Positions 46,721 to 58,184 of a DNA stretch of 64,000 nucleotides are shown one piece after another. The translations under genes were made by a program, and so were the position numbers. The DNA comes from Typha latifolia (taxonomy: Eukaryota > Streptophyta > Magnoliopsida > Poales > Typhaceae). The notes under the pieces were generated by a model. The model saw nothing but the letters and a program-made list of their open reading frames with translations, ran no database searches and was not told the origin of the DNA. The stretch lies in assembly GCA_019914945.1 (NCBI GenBank), contig CM034113.1, positions 7,420,850 through 7,484,849 of the forward strand, in the 5' to 3' direction. Positions within the stretch are counted from its first letter, which is position 1; the number at the start of each line of letters is the position of its first letter.

Positions 46721-47357
46721 TAAGAAGGGCCAGGAGATTTTTGAAGGGAATAAATCCACACAGACAAAAAAGAAAAAGAAAAAAAGAACGCCCTTTAATC
46801 CTAGTGAGCCCTATCTTGACTATTTGGAAAAGAAAGATAACAGTAACAATTTTGAGTAATTTACAGAGCAAAGAAGGACAAATAGCACAGGCATAGCATG
46901 ATGAGATTAGACACAAGGCACACCAAAAGATCATCGATCACACAAATATGCTGATAGATTGCTGGCACATACAATGACATCAGACTTAGATCCTTTAGAT
47001 GAAGAGCAAATGATTCTACCAAGAAATATATAACGAAATAAGATGAACAATCTCGAAAGCTTCGATGGTTAAAAGGGTTAGAAGTTGAATGAGTTTTCCC
47101 ACTCTACCCTCGTACAGGGGAGTGGAACACAAAACTGCGTCATAAGAAAAAAGAAAAAAAAGAGCACTTTCACTGAAAAAGAAAATATTACTTTCTTAAA
47201 AATTTGTTAAAAAAATTTCGGGACACACGCATCAAATATCACATGCTTTATGTAATGGTTGTAAGTAAAAAAGCCAATCTACAAGCTTCTAAATCTCTCC
47301 TGGAAGTTGCATTTTGAAACACAGCACATACTTCCATCGTTTCCATCCAACATCGTT

Positions 47358-50300
47358 CTAGTGTTGTGGTCGTCGGATGAGCCCTGGTATCTGCAGAAAT
47401 GCATATAAATAGGAGAGAAAAATCATATGGCTGTTGACATATAGCACATCCTTTAATTTATTGAGAAAGACAACAGAAATACCAGGAAGCATAAAAAAGA
47501 GAAAGTCCTAACAAACAGGAAGCTAATAAAGAGAGAAATATATCTCTAGAAGTTAAACATGGAGAAAAACTTGTGCTAGCTTGCACTACTTCAGCTGTGG
47601 TAGATTACAAACCTCAACACCATGAGGGCCTATTCGATTGCGAGATATGAAATTCAGTATGAGTGATGCAAATTCCTCTGGTACATCTTCCTGAAACAAG
47701 CAATTTAAGCAAAGCATCAATTAGTGCACTATAGTTAAAAGCCCAGAAAAATTCATATTTCAACATCCATCATATGCCAAAGGCCAGAATTCAAGTCCAA
47801 ATTCCATGCTACTGGATTTAGTTTAGTAATACTGATAATTATAAATTACGTGGTATCAAAACCATGCCATAGTTCACAAGATCTTCCTTAATAGTTTCTA
47901 GCTATTATCAAACATGTTCTGACCCTTCAGAAATTGCAAAATTCGATTAAAAAATCTGTTGATTTCTATCAGTTTACTTCTCAGGTGCAGAACTAAGATC
48001 ACAAACAATTGCAAAATCTATAACATTCTGTCTAGTGAGCTTTAGTTTGATTTAATAAGCCTGAAAGACCACAGTGAGACTTCGGTCTAAGAAGAAGCAT
48101 AATTCAATGTTTGGTATACTTTCCAGCATCTTGTATTTGGAGTTTTGATGACTTGCAGAGGAAGTTTTGTGCATTAGTTTAGGGTATTACTTAAAGCTCA
48201 ATAATTTGAATGATAGAAATTAGTTTCCAACCAGAGCCACTTTCATCCACATACAGTTTGACTTCTTGAATATGTCCAAGTAAGCAGGCCATAATCATCT
48301 TCACTACATGACATCTCACTTCAGCATGGTGTTATACAAGTGCTAGAGTACATTTACATCAGCCTGTTGGATGCTGCCAAGTTTGAGTTTCTTAAATTTT
48401 CAATATATGCATCACATCTGTTGCTGGCTAGACAAATTGATATTGAGAAAAGAAGTAACCTGAATTGCATGTCCAGTGGCCCGAACAATAATCATTTGAA
48501 ACTTGCCTTGCATTTGACCAATTGTTAGAGCTCTGTTGCAACATAGCCAACACGTTACACAATCGGTGATAAAAAAAGGTTTAACCAAGCTATACAAATT
48601 GATGCACCATCCATTAAACTCAAGGAAAAAAAAATCGAACTTTGACATAAATCCAATTCAAAATAACATTCAAGAAAAAAAAAATGAATGGTCTTACAAG
48701 AGAAGTTAACTAAAAAGAGCATGTACCGACAAGTGATTTAATTAGAACCTGTCTAATCTGTCTGTTCCAGCTAATAGCAAGAGTTTTGGAACTGGACATG
48801 ATAAGAACTTATCAGAGAGGCCTTCATACCTGAAAGCATGTAAATACTAAATAATGAGTTCCTCAATTTATGATCATGCTGAAAATGAATTCATGAAAAA
48901 GTAGGCTGAATCCAAAATCTTGTCAGTAGATTTTCTAGAAAAATTAATTATCATTTTGAAGTTTGTCTACAAGAATTCAAAGTAGGACTCAATAAATTAA
49001 AATAATAGTAAGTTATTTGCTGAACTTGCTATTTCAGAAGTTAAATTGGTCATCTTGGGAAGTAATTTTTTATTGATCCCACTAGCCGGCTAAAAAGATT
49101 AGGCTATACATTCTATGAATGAGAAAACTTTTTTGGCCACATGAAGTTCTTTATCCGTCTCTATATCAATTCCACTACTGCATAGTAGGTCTCACTCATT
49201 TATCATGCATCTAATTTGTATTGAAGTGTATTTCATAACTGTGTATCATATCGTTCCTTCCTTTATACTCTCTCTCTTGCTTCATTTGTTCTTATTCTTT
49301 TCCCAGGGTTTCCAACCCTGAACTAATCTCAAGGTTTCACATTTCCGCTACATCATTAGTGTAGTAAATGTGATTTCACAAGATGTGTTGTTGAATAGTG
49401 ACCATAGCAAGCTTCATAAAGTTGGGTACTTGGGTAGTCATCTTCGAGCCAATGCAAGATACTGATCAATGATACCGATGAACACTACCTTACACTCTGA
49501 TTAATTCTTATTCATGATATTTCAAATTTAAACGACACGAGTGAGCTTTTGTGTTAGAACTTCAATGTGTTAAGAAGGCATTATGAGGTGATTTTCCATA
49601 AAGATGTTACCAACTTTTCTGCAAAGATACGGACATACCAGCCTTTCCAATACTTTTCTGATTCTTCAAGAGGTGTACGGTATGTATAACTGCAAAAAAA
49701 CTGAGGTACAGTTAGTTCATGATAAATCAGAATATATGAGCTGCAAAGTTATTGCTGTCATTGATTATTTAATGAAACTGCAAAGCAAATAAAAAAAAAG
49801 GTTGTCAGATGGAATTGCTTACCATTTTTTTGATTCAACATACTTTAAAGTTGATGGAACAGATAGACGGGCAGATTCAGCATTCCTCAATGGGCCACCT
49901 CTGACACTCCATTCGACCTATGAAAGAGAATAATATTTCCAAATTGTATAAAAGATAAAGAAATAGTATTTATTTTTAGATGCAAATCAATAGTTCTGCA
50001 CATCATATATCAGATATGGCACCTCACTTGGCTGTATAGATCGAACTTAATTTGATAATTCCACTTGCCAAATAATAGTAAGCAAATGGTATTGATATTA
50101 ATAATCATGAACTCCCATTACATATGATCAACAAGAAAACAATATCTACTAATTTATAAATAAAAATATCCCAACAAAAGTAGATTTTATGTTTAGGCTT
50201 CACTTTCCAGAGTGCCAAAATAGCAAGTATGTTACTGCAGTATCATATTGTATTTGAAATCAATATTAATCCCATAACAGTTTCACTGTTTGCTAGCGGA

Positions 50301-53300
50301 AAAAAATTCAATCAAATGACATGCTCTATCATGCAGTTTTGGTATGTATCAGATGTTATACCCAAGATTATTTAGCTCTTTGATACTCAAGAGTCAAGAC
50401 TACATATCAAAATTTCCTAAGACCCTCAGACAAAAGATCTAGGAACTCATACTAGTATCAGTACTTGCAGCAAAAATAACTCCAATAAAACATCTACTCA
50501 TGAAGTGAGCATCTATTCCCTGATAGGGAACTCAAGAGAATTTCACACATCAAAGGGACCAGCACTTACTGTTAAGGAAAAATTAAATTCAAGTAGGCAA
50601 GAGATTTGTTGCTATATAAAGGGTTGGCTTCACATTAGAACCAAGGTCAAACCTTGCCATGAACCCTCCAAAAATTTGATGCAAAAATCCATAAGGAAAA
50701 ATACAACTATTCTTATGCTGAACATTTTTGAAAGTCAGCCAGCAGCTACTATATAAAAAGAAGCATCAAATAATTTCCGCTGATATTTGAAGAAAGTTGA
50801 TAGTAGATATTGCTGAACATACTGCTTTTTCAATAGAAGAAAAGTATTGCATTCGACTTGATAGAATCTTCTGCATATGAACCAACGATGACATGGCAGT
50901 TCCCTATTTCAAAAGTTAAATGAATTAGAACTAAATGTGAGCAGTATATGAAATGAAAATGGACCTCATGCTAAGAATATTTTCGAGTGTGAAAACGGAC
51001 CTCAACTACATCAACGACAATAAGTCCTGTTATACTGGAAATGGCTTTTCTTGCAGCCACATGTACAGCTACTGAACCTCCCATGCTGAATAGGAGGAGA
51101 ACAAAACCAATAAAACAAGGAGAAAAAGGAAATAGATTCATCACTTGCAGATTATGGCACTACAGATCAGCAAGTATGATATGGATACATGTACAAGTTT
51201 ATTTCATGTACTTGTGGCAAAATAGCTAATGTCCAAAAGGAAAAAGAGATTATTTCTCTCCAAGATCAAAATAGATGAGCCTTTTTGCTTATTGTGGTGT
51301 TAGTTTGCATGTAAAAAGGTTCTAACATAGTGACAAACCAAATGAAAAAAACACCAGGGAAAAAAGGGAGGAAAAAGAAATATTGTTCGCTCCTCACTTT
51401 TAGCATGTTGTTCACACACATTTTAGCATAGAATGCAATTATCATATAGGATAGTAACTAGTTGTCTAAGGAGACTTCCCTCGTCACATTTTCAATAGCA
51501 CTTCCGCTTTCATTTTTCTTTTTTCTTAATCTTTACTAATATCCTGTGGTTAAGAAATCAGGCTGACCACTCTTCCCTTGTTGTAATGAAAATTTAATTG
51601 CTTCCACTGTACTGTTAAGCATGGATCCACAAAAGACAGTCTAAGAAGAACACTATCTCATGCATATTGTCCCCAGATCTAACGTGAAGAAAATGTTCTA
51701 TAGGAACTTTTCTTCTTTTTCAATGGTCTTTTCTTTCTAGTCTTCTAGAGGTTGTGGAAAGGCGTCGAGGATGTTCATCATTACAAACTTATAACATAGA
51801 GTTATAAACCACAATTGCACGATGCACATTCTGCAAGAGACAATATGAGTACATCTGTAACTCAGAAAATGCAATATCAACTTCAGTGAAATAAAGTTGA
51901 TGATTGATAAAACCAAAATAATTCAAGCAAACAATGTCTCCAAGTGGAAAACCTGTGGCCAACAAGTATGATTGCTGGCGCAGAATCTCCATACATAGTC
52001 CTCAAAACATCCAAAACATCGTTGCACAGAGTCTGTGAATGGAAAGAGTTGCAAAGCAAATTTTAGAAGGATGTCGCTTAACAGAAAAGGATTCTCAAAA
52101 GGCCAAGAAACCTAAGTGATTAACAGAGTGATGGAAACAGATCTCACAGAAAAATATTTAGTCAAAAATATGAACTTGTTCTACACAAACAATTACCAAG
52201 ATTCAAGGAACATACTTCAATAGATAAATCCAGATTATTGTCAGTAGAGGACTTTCCATGCCCTCGCAGATCCATTGCAACAACACGAGCCTTTTCCTTG
52301 ATTCTACTTGCTGATAATGCAAAAGAAAGCCTGGAGCAGAATGAAATTTTAATAATCATATTGAGAATAGCAAGTAAAAAATGTCAAGAAATATTTCCTT
52401 CTAACCTTTTTGTGAAAGGTTGGACATATCATATACTGTTTCCACAATAATGCGTTGATAAAATTAGAACTCTAATAACAGATATCAGTAACATATTAGG
52501 TACACTAAAGATCTTAATAACATGCAGAAAGAGATCAGAAATCGTCCATCAGTGACCAAATTACATTGAGATCCATTCTAATCACAAATTAACCTCCACT
52601 GATATCTGCAATAAACTCTCTAGAAATTTAGTAGTAATGCGAATCATATTGCTTTAATAGACTATTTAGAATTACAAGCAACAATACAACCATCTGCATT
52701 ACATAATTTGCAAGGAACCTGAACATTCTATTAAGATTGTAGATGGTCAGATCCAAAATTTACAGATAGTAATTGCAGTGAATTTGAGGAAACTAGAAGT
52801 GTCAATCTTCAAGGGCATCCATTAAAAATTAACAAATTACTCAATTCGGTACAGGCATACCCTGAATAGCCACCTCCATGCAAACAAAAAACAACTGGTC
52901 CTTCTGATCCAGCTTTGTAAACATGAAATACCTGAAAGTGAGAAAGTGAAAGAGATACAATGTGATTCAACTTTTCATGCAATAAAAAGCATAAATTACG
53001 ATACTAATGGCGATAACTATAATGTTACTCACATTGTCTGATCCCTGAATTCTTACATCTTCTTCTTCATCAAGATAACCTGACCAGTCTAGAGGTGCAT
53101 ACTTTTGGAGTGAACTACTGTAGAAACATTTCAGAAATGCAATAGCTTCATTCATTTAAAAGCATGCAACCAAAACTATTGGCATCGATCAACAAGTCCT
53201 TTCTATATCTAACCAAGTAAAAATACACATAGCGGATGTTGCAAGAACCTCCTAAAAATTATTACCTTGAATAAGTTTCATATCAAAAGCAGCAGTGAGT

Positions 53301-54024
53301 TTACAACTTGACAAAGTAAATTATAAGTAGATTAGTTAATTAATAATTACACTTTTACGTATCAATACATGCTATTTTCTAATTAATTTTGCTATCTATC
53401 TGCAGACTGAAACTACACTTTTCCACGATATGGAAGGTATCACTATAGTTGGTATGGCAAGAAGAGCTAAATCTCTTTCAGTCCTGACAGTCAAAATCTA
53501 GATGGACAACGAGTCTGGAGAGATATACTTACAGCATAGTCATGATTTTTATATCAAGTTATAATGTTTGTTAATTATTCATAAGGTAAACTTTAGAAGC
53601 ACAAATACCAACTAGAATATAATACTTTTCACGCACTCCTTTCACTGTAAAGACAAATCCAAGTAACTAAGAACCCTAGTTTGCCTATTCATCAACTAAC
53701 GATACAATTGAAAAAACCAGTTACAAGTTCCACCATTTCAGAAAACTTTTGAAGCATTTCCAGTTCTCCACTCGTCTTGCATAAGTTTCTTCCTAAAATC
53801 ATCTCAAGTAACTATAATGCAACATTGCAATGTAAACGAGTCCTTGATTTCTCCGATCCAACTAATAGAGAACCAAATCGAGGAAGATAAGCGATGGATC
53901 GAGAAATGGTTTCTCACCGGGAAGCGGGGCGCGGGGGGACCGAATCGGGAGAGAATGGCGAAGAAGAGCCGACAACCTCTTCCGGCGCGTCTTCTTGGAG
54001 GGAGGAAAGATTGGAGGGCTCCAT
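47358..54024 (-). CDS. PPME1: Protein phosphatase methylesterase 1
   Basis: Thirteen short exons (54024-53918, 53117-53033, 52931-52861, 52330-52216, 52032-51953, 51085-51001, 50903-50823, 49917-49823, 49689-49639, 48829-48749, 48532-48460, 47690-47613, 47390-47358) join in phase to 344 residues. The enzyme removes the methyl ester from the C-terminal leucine of the PP2A catalytic subunit and so controls PP2A holoenzyme assembly. It has an alpha/beta hydrolase fold: FCLHGGGYSG forms the oxyanion region, VVAMDLRGHG follows, and LVGHSMGGS carries nucleophile Ser153. The catalytic acid is probably Asp178 in VVDVVEGTAM, a family signature, and the base is His305 in ATGHAIQ. YAPLDWSGYLDEEEDV near residue 40 is the conserved PME-1 entry motif. 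The last exon adds IPGLIRRPQH. The start ATG (54024) opens an acidic, Pro/Ser-rich N-terminus as in relatives. Confidence 0.95.
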
Positions 54025-54335
54025 GGATTTCGTCTTCTTCTAGGATTCAATTCTTCGCGAAGGAAGAGGCCGATAGAGATGGGAGGAGTGAGGAAAGGAA
54101 GAAGAATGAAAGAAAGAAGGAAAGAAAGAAGGTGGCATGCACCGCTCGTGCGGAGACTGGTGAGCGAGAGAAACTTCTTGATGGAGTCCCATCACCAAGT
54201 GGCAGGATCCATGTTAATTACGCCTTACCTGCGGTCTACCAGACAATTTAGTAATTTTGTGTTTAACAACCCCATTTAAAACTATTTGTAACCTGACCCC
54301 TACTTTTTGCTTCATCAGAAAATTATTAAATTATA

Positions 54336-54600
54336 GGAAAATCTATCAAAAACACTCTACTTTTTCTTTATTAGCAAATTTTTTTAGATTAATAAAATAA
54401 ATTGAGAACTATGTTAAGGTCAAAAGTAACGAACAATAACTAACAGTAACTAAATATTTTCAATTTCATTAACTGATAATATGGTATGTGTTTTGAGGCA
54501 TTTAAAACAAAATGCAGGATGGAATAATAAATAATCATATAGCAGGGTGTAAAACAATAATAAAAGTAGGAAAGGGGTATTTTTGATCAATTTCTCTAAA
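54336..54600. repeat. Foldback MITE, family 2 copy
   Basis: The left end reads ctatcaaaaacactctac, then ttttctttattag. The right end reverse-complemented reads tgatcaaaaataccccttt, then cctacttttattattg. The right arm continues tacaccctgc ... ttattattcc ... catcctgcattttg, the same series as the 15.4 kb copy. Confidence 0.65.
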
Positions 54601-55454
54601 AAAATAAAGGTGTTATCTAGAAATTAACTTTAAAAGGGTAATTTTGTCATTATAAAATTATATAATAGGATTAAGGGTTAAATATATTTTATCCATTTGT
54701 ACTTATGTCTAAATTTCTTCAAACTATACTTACAACTAAAGGATATTGTTAGATTTTTTATTTAAATTAACATAGCAAAAACTGAATTGCAGACTCATTT
54801 TCTTTATTTTCTAATTTTTTATGGACAAAAATGCCCCTCCCATATCTAAGCACTTTTTTTATTTTTAATACCTAACTTTTTTTGTCTTATTTTCTTTTTC
54901 ACACATGGCCGCTTCGTTACGAATTGGCCTAATTCGATTCGCAATGGTTCTGGACTCGATGAAACACGTAATTTTTAAGGGAATCTGCGAACAGTCTAAT
55001 CAACGGATCCTCTTGAATTTTGGATATGTTGTTGCTCTTGAAGAGAGCTTTCTAACAAATCTAAGATCACGGAATTCGGACAGTTAGATCTCAAGATATC
55101 GACCAAACAGTGGCCGAAGGTCAATTAGATCCTATCTTGATAGCCTAGATAAATGCTAGGTTTAGTTTTTAGTATGAAAGGGGAGAAGTTATTGTAGAAG
55201 AGGGAGGTTAGAAGCTGGAAGAGGCCGACTAGAGACTTGGGTAGTAGAAAAAAGGATGTGAGAGAATACACCAATGGCTGGAGAGAAGTAGAGAAGGAGA
55301 TAAAAACACCAAAACTAATTCCAATATCATCATCTCACTCCAATTAGGATTTTCTCTACATATATATAGACTTACCCCCAAGAACTCCTCAACTAAGTTA
55401 AACAACTCAAAACAACCCAAATCCTAACAAAACCCACCCTTTCGCCGCGGTGCG

Positions 55455-55643
55455 TTCGAACACGCCTGATCGCGTTCGAACGCGAAATTTTCATTCTTTG
55501 TCAATGCGAACGTTGTGCAGGCGTTCGAACGGTCGCATTCGAATGACCCGATTCCGTTCGAACGCGCCATTTGCATTCTTTGTTTTTGTGAATGTGATGT
55601 AGGCATTTGCACCCCCTATTCGAACGTGGTCCTTGCGTTCGAA
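55455..55643. repeat. Cluster of seven TTCGAA palindromes
   Basis: TTCGAA occurs at 55455, 55475, 55524, 55538, 55557, 55619 and 55638, most within the larger palindrome GCGTTCGAACGC. Two loosely similar units can be seen, each with gttcgaacgcg followed by cattctttg. GC content is well above the flanks. Probably part of a transposable element. Confidence 0.75.
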
Positions 55644-56477
55644 CGCGCCTCGACAAAAATAATTTTATTGCTTTTAACAAACTCAACTAGATAAATAGGC
55701 TAATCCCAATAAACCCAATGTCATGCGTGGAGCTAATATGAATCGAATTGTATCATCTTCCAATGCCTAAATGCTTAATAAAAAAATTAGAATAAAATCC
55801 TGCCAAATTTGTCTAATAAATCGATACGGTATTTCGGTCATTTAGTCGTGTTTCATTAATTCAGACAGAAAATTTAAAAGTATCACAAATTTGAGATTTT
55901 TTTAATTACAGATGGATAAAATAATTTTGGACATAGAGTAAAATATATTTAACTCTGGGATTAAAGAATCACAATGTTTGTTCATAAGAAATATTTCCAT
56001 GAACATCATGCATGACGAACAAAACCTCATGCACGCATGAATATCGAAGCATTTCGTATATTATTCATGTCTACGTGCTTGTCATGATAACGATATGTAA
56101 ACATACAAATCGAAAACATAAAAAAAAAAAAAAAATATTATATATTTTGTTGTTACTATTATTATTATTCATATCCTACAATATTAATATTTATCATTTT
56201 ATCCATACAATTTGCTTAGAATGCCTTAAAAGATCACGCTGTTAATTTTCTTAATAATCAACTATCACACAAATGGATTAAAATAACTAAAAATACAATA
56301 TTTTCTTAATATACTTGAATAAAATTTTAAAGTTAAGATAAGAACTAGATTTTAAAGTCAAGTAAAAATATGCTAGATATTTGTTTTTTTTTTTTAATTT
56401 TGAAAGTTAAACAGAATCTTCGTTATGTTAGATTATTGTTGGGATTAAAATTAACTCAAGAATTTTTTAGATTTATT

Positions 56478-56802
56478 ATTGGGAAACTATATTTTACCTC
56501 CACCTAAATTTACTTAATATTCTCTGTAGTTTTATTTGTATCACTTTATTTTATTATATTACATTCAGACTAAAATAACATATTTTCTTTATTATAATTG
56601 ACCAATCTATGTCGCAAATTTAAAAATACTTATTAGATACAAGGTTGTATAAGATTATTCAAAATTCTCAGTATATTGAATTTCAAATCACATAAATATT
56701 ATAAATATTATAAATATAAGGTGGTACTAGGACACAAATAAAACTATAGGAGTGAAGTGAATTTAGACTTAACTACGAGGGGTAAAATATAATTTGCCAT
56801 TT
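56478..56802. repeat. Foldback MITE, family 5
   Basis: The left arm reads aaactatattttacctccac, cctaaatttactt and tagttttatttgtatc. The right arm reverse-complemented reads aaattatattttacccctcg, tctaaattcactt and tagttttatttgtgtc in the same order. About 75 bp of inverted repeat at each end; no coding capacity. Confidence 0.75.
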
Positions 56803-57237
56803 ACTATTTCTTAAAGACGACGACCATGCTTTCCATTATATATATCGTGATCAATTCATGTCATCACGTTGTTTACCGCATTACCAGAGTAAACATATAT
56901 ACGCATAGGAATCAGAGGATTAGCTGACTGAGAAAAATAATTAATATATAGAGAAATTAGTGCATGGTTTTGGACTCTAATTAATATATGAAGGTATCTT
57001 ATGCATTTTACGCCCTACATTATATGTTTATTACGGAGTAGACACACAATACGGGGTGTTGATTGAAAAACAATCCTAACGAATAACGACCTCGCAGTAC
57101 GGTATACGCCACGCTTCGTCTTATTTACTACCAATCGTGTACGCTTAAACCCCTCACACCTCCGAGGCCTTTTAAGTTCGGACTTAGCACTTACCACGTG
57201 TCGGATTTACCTTCGTCGATGCGTACCAATTGATTTA

Positions 57238-57580
57238 ATCGGACGGTTAGATTTTTTTGTACGAGCGGGTTTGACTTTTAAAGGCAGCCAGAAGACGACA
57301 ACCAACTACTACCCAAAGAGAGCGAGATCCACAGCCGTCTGATTGGCCCCTGAAGCCTTCTTATAAGCCGTCCGAGTTCGGACCTCTAATCGGACGGTTA
57401 GGATTGATGGAGTGTTACAAACGAGAGATTCGTACGTCTCGGATCATCCACTGCCAGATATTTTTTTGTTTTTGGGAATTATGCACCTCTTTTTTTCTGT
57501 CGTTAAGAGCACGCTCCATTGCCATCCAAATCGTCCTCGCCTTCGAATTCTCTCTCTTTCTCTCTCTTTCTCCCCCGCAG
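57238..57580 (+). promoter_or_regulatory. Promoter and first non-coding exon of the GBA2-type gene
   Basis: TTATAAG at 57361-57367 is the likely TATA box, giving a start near 57392. Around it are four copies of GCCGTCYGA in either orientation (57238 inverted, 57333, 57367, 57389 inverted), the middle ones in an inverted-repeat layout. A CACGTGT G-box lies near 57196. The leader exon ends at the CT-rich tcccccgcag, followed by gttagggtt, a donor that overlaps a telo-box. A leader intron runs from 57581 to the acceptor at 58150. Confidence 0.55.
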
Positions 57581-58184
57581 GTTAGGGTTATTGTTCTTGA
57601 TTTGATGTTATCATTGGATATTTTTGCGGCATTGTGTGGATCTGGGATCGTTGTCTCGACTAGTTTGATCCTTCCTTCCTTCGAATCCTTTTAATGCTGT
57701 AGAATGCACTGCCATTTATTGGAGTAAATCGGGAATTTTGATTGTTATTTTCTTCTTGATGTTGGATTGATCGATCTGGATACTGGATATGGAAGCGTTT
57801 GGAAATGTTAGGAGTTGTTACTTTTTTCCCATTGTAAAATAGTATGTGATTATGATTTCGTCCTTTCGTCCAACCTGAGGTTCCTTAGATTTATCTTTCG
57901 GTTTACTTTGCGATGTTGCATTTGTATTTGCATTGTAAAAGAAATTGTCGACGAAGTATTAATCATATCAACTGGACATAATCGTGAGAGGTGTAGTGGT
58001 AATTTCTCTTACTGTAGCACAAGAATTTCTTATAATGGATTTGGTTCTTTGATTAGAGTACGTGACATTTAATGCACTCAAATTAGTGGCAGTTTTAACA
58101 CAGCAGATTCTTTAAAGTTGTACTCGCTTAGATTTGTAGTTTCCCTGTAGGTTTCTCCAAGCTGTCTGATTTTGCCTTGAAAAA

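Larger units (their letters stand above)
44779..47357. other. Intergenic between convergent ERF and PPME1 genes
   Basis: No gene firmly recognised. Contains a (TTA)n run just after the ERF gene, a W-box cluster (46213-46264), a small tandem repeat of the unit TGCGG (about 46161-46178), an unassigned 85-codon minus-strand frame (45972-46229) and a foldback element (46436-46720). Confidence 0.45.
54025..57237. other. Intergenic between divergent PPME1 and GBA2-type genes, element-rich
   Basis: Begins with a GA-rich tract (about 54084-54132) in the PPME1 leader or promoter. Two foldback elements (54336-54600, 56478-56802) and a TTCGAA-rich stretch (55455-55643) follow. Sequence at 54900-55430 looks like decayed retroelement but has no intact domain. 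No gene recognised. Confidence 0.45.

Noticed and set aside
53817..54279. 144- and 94-codon plus-strand frames
   Set aside because: Antisense to PPME1 exon 1 and its GA-rich leader.
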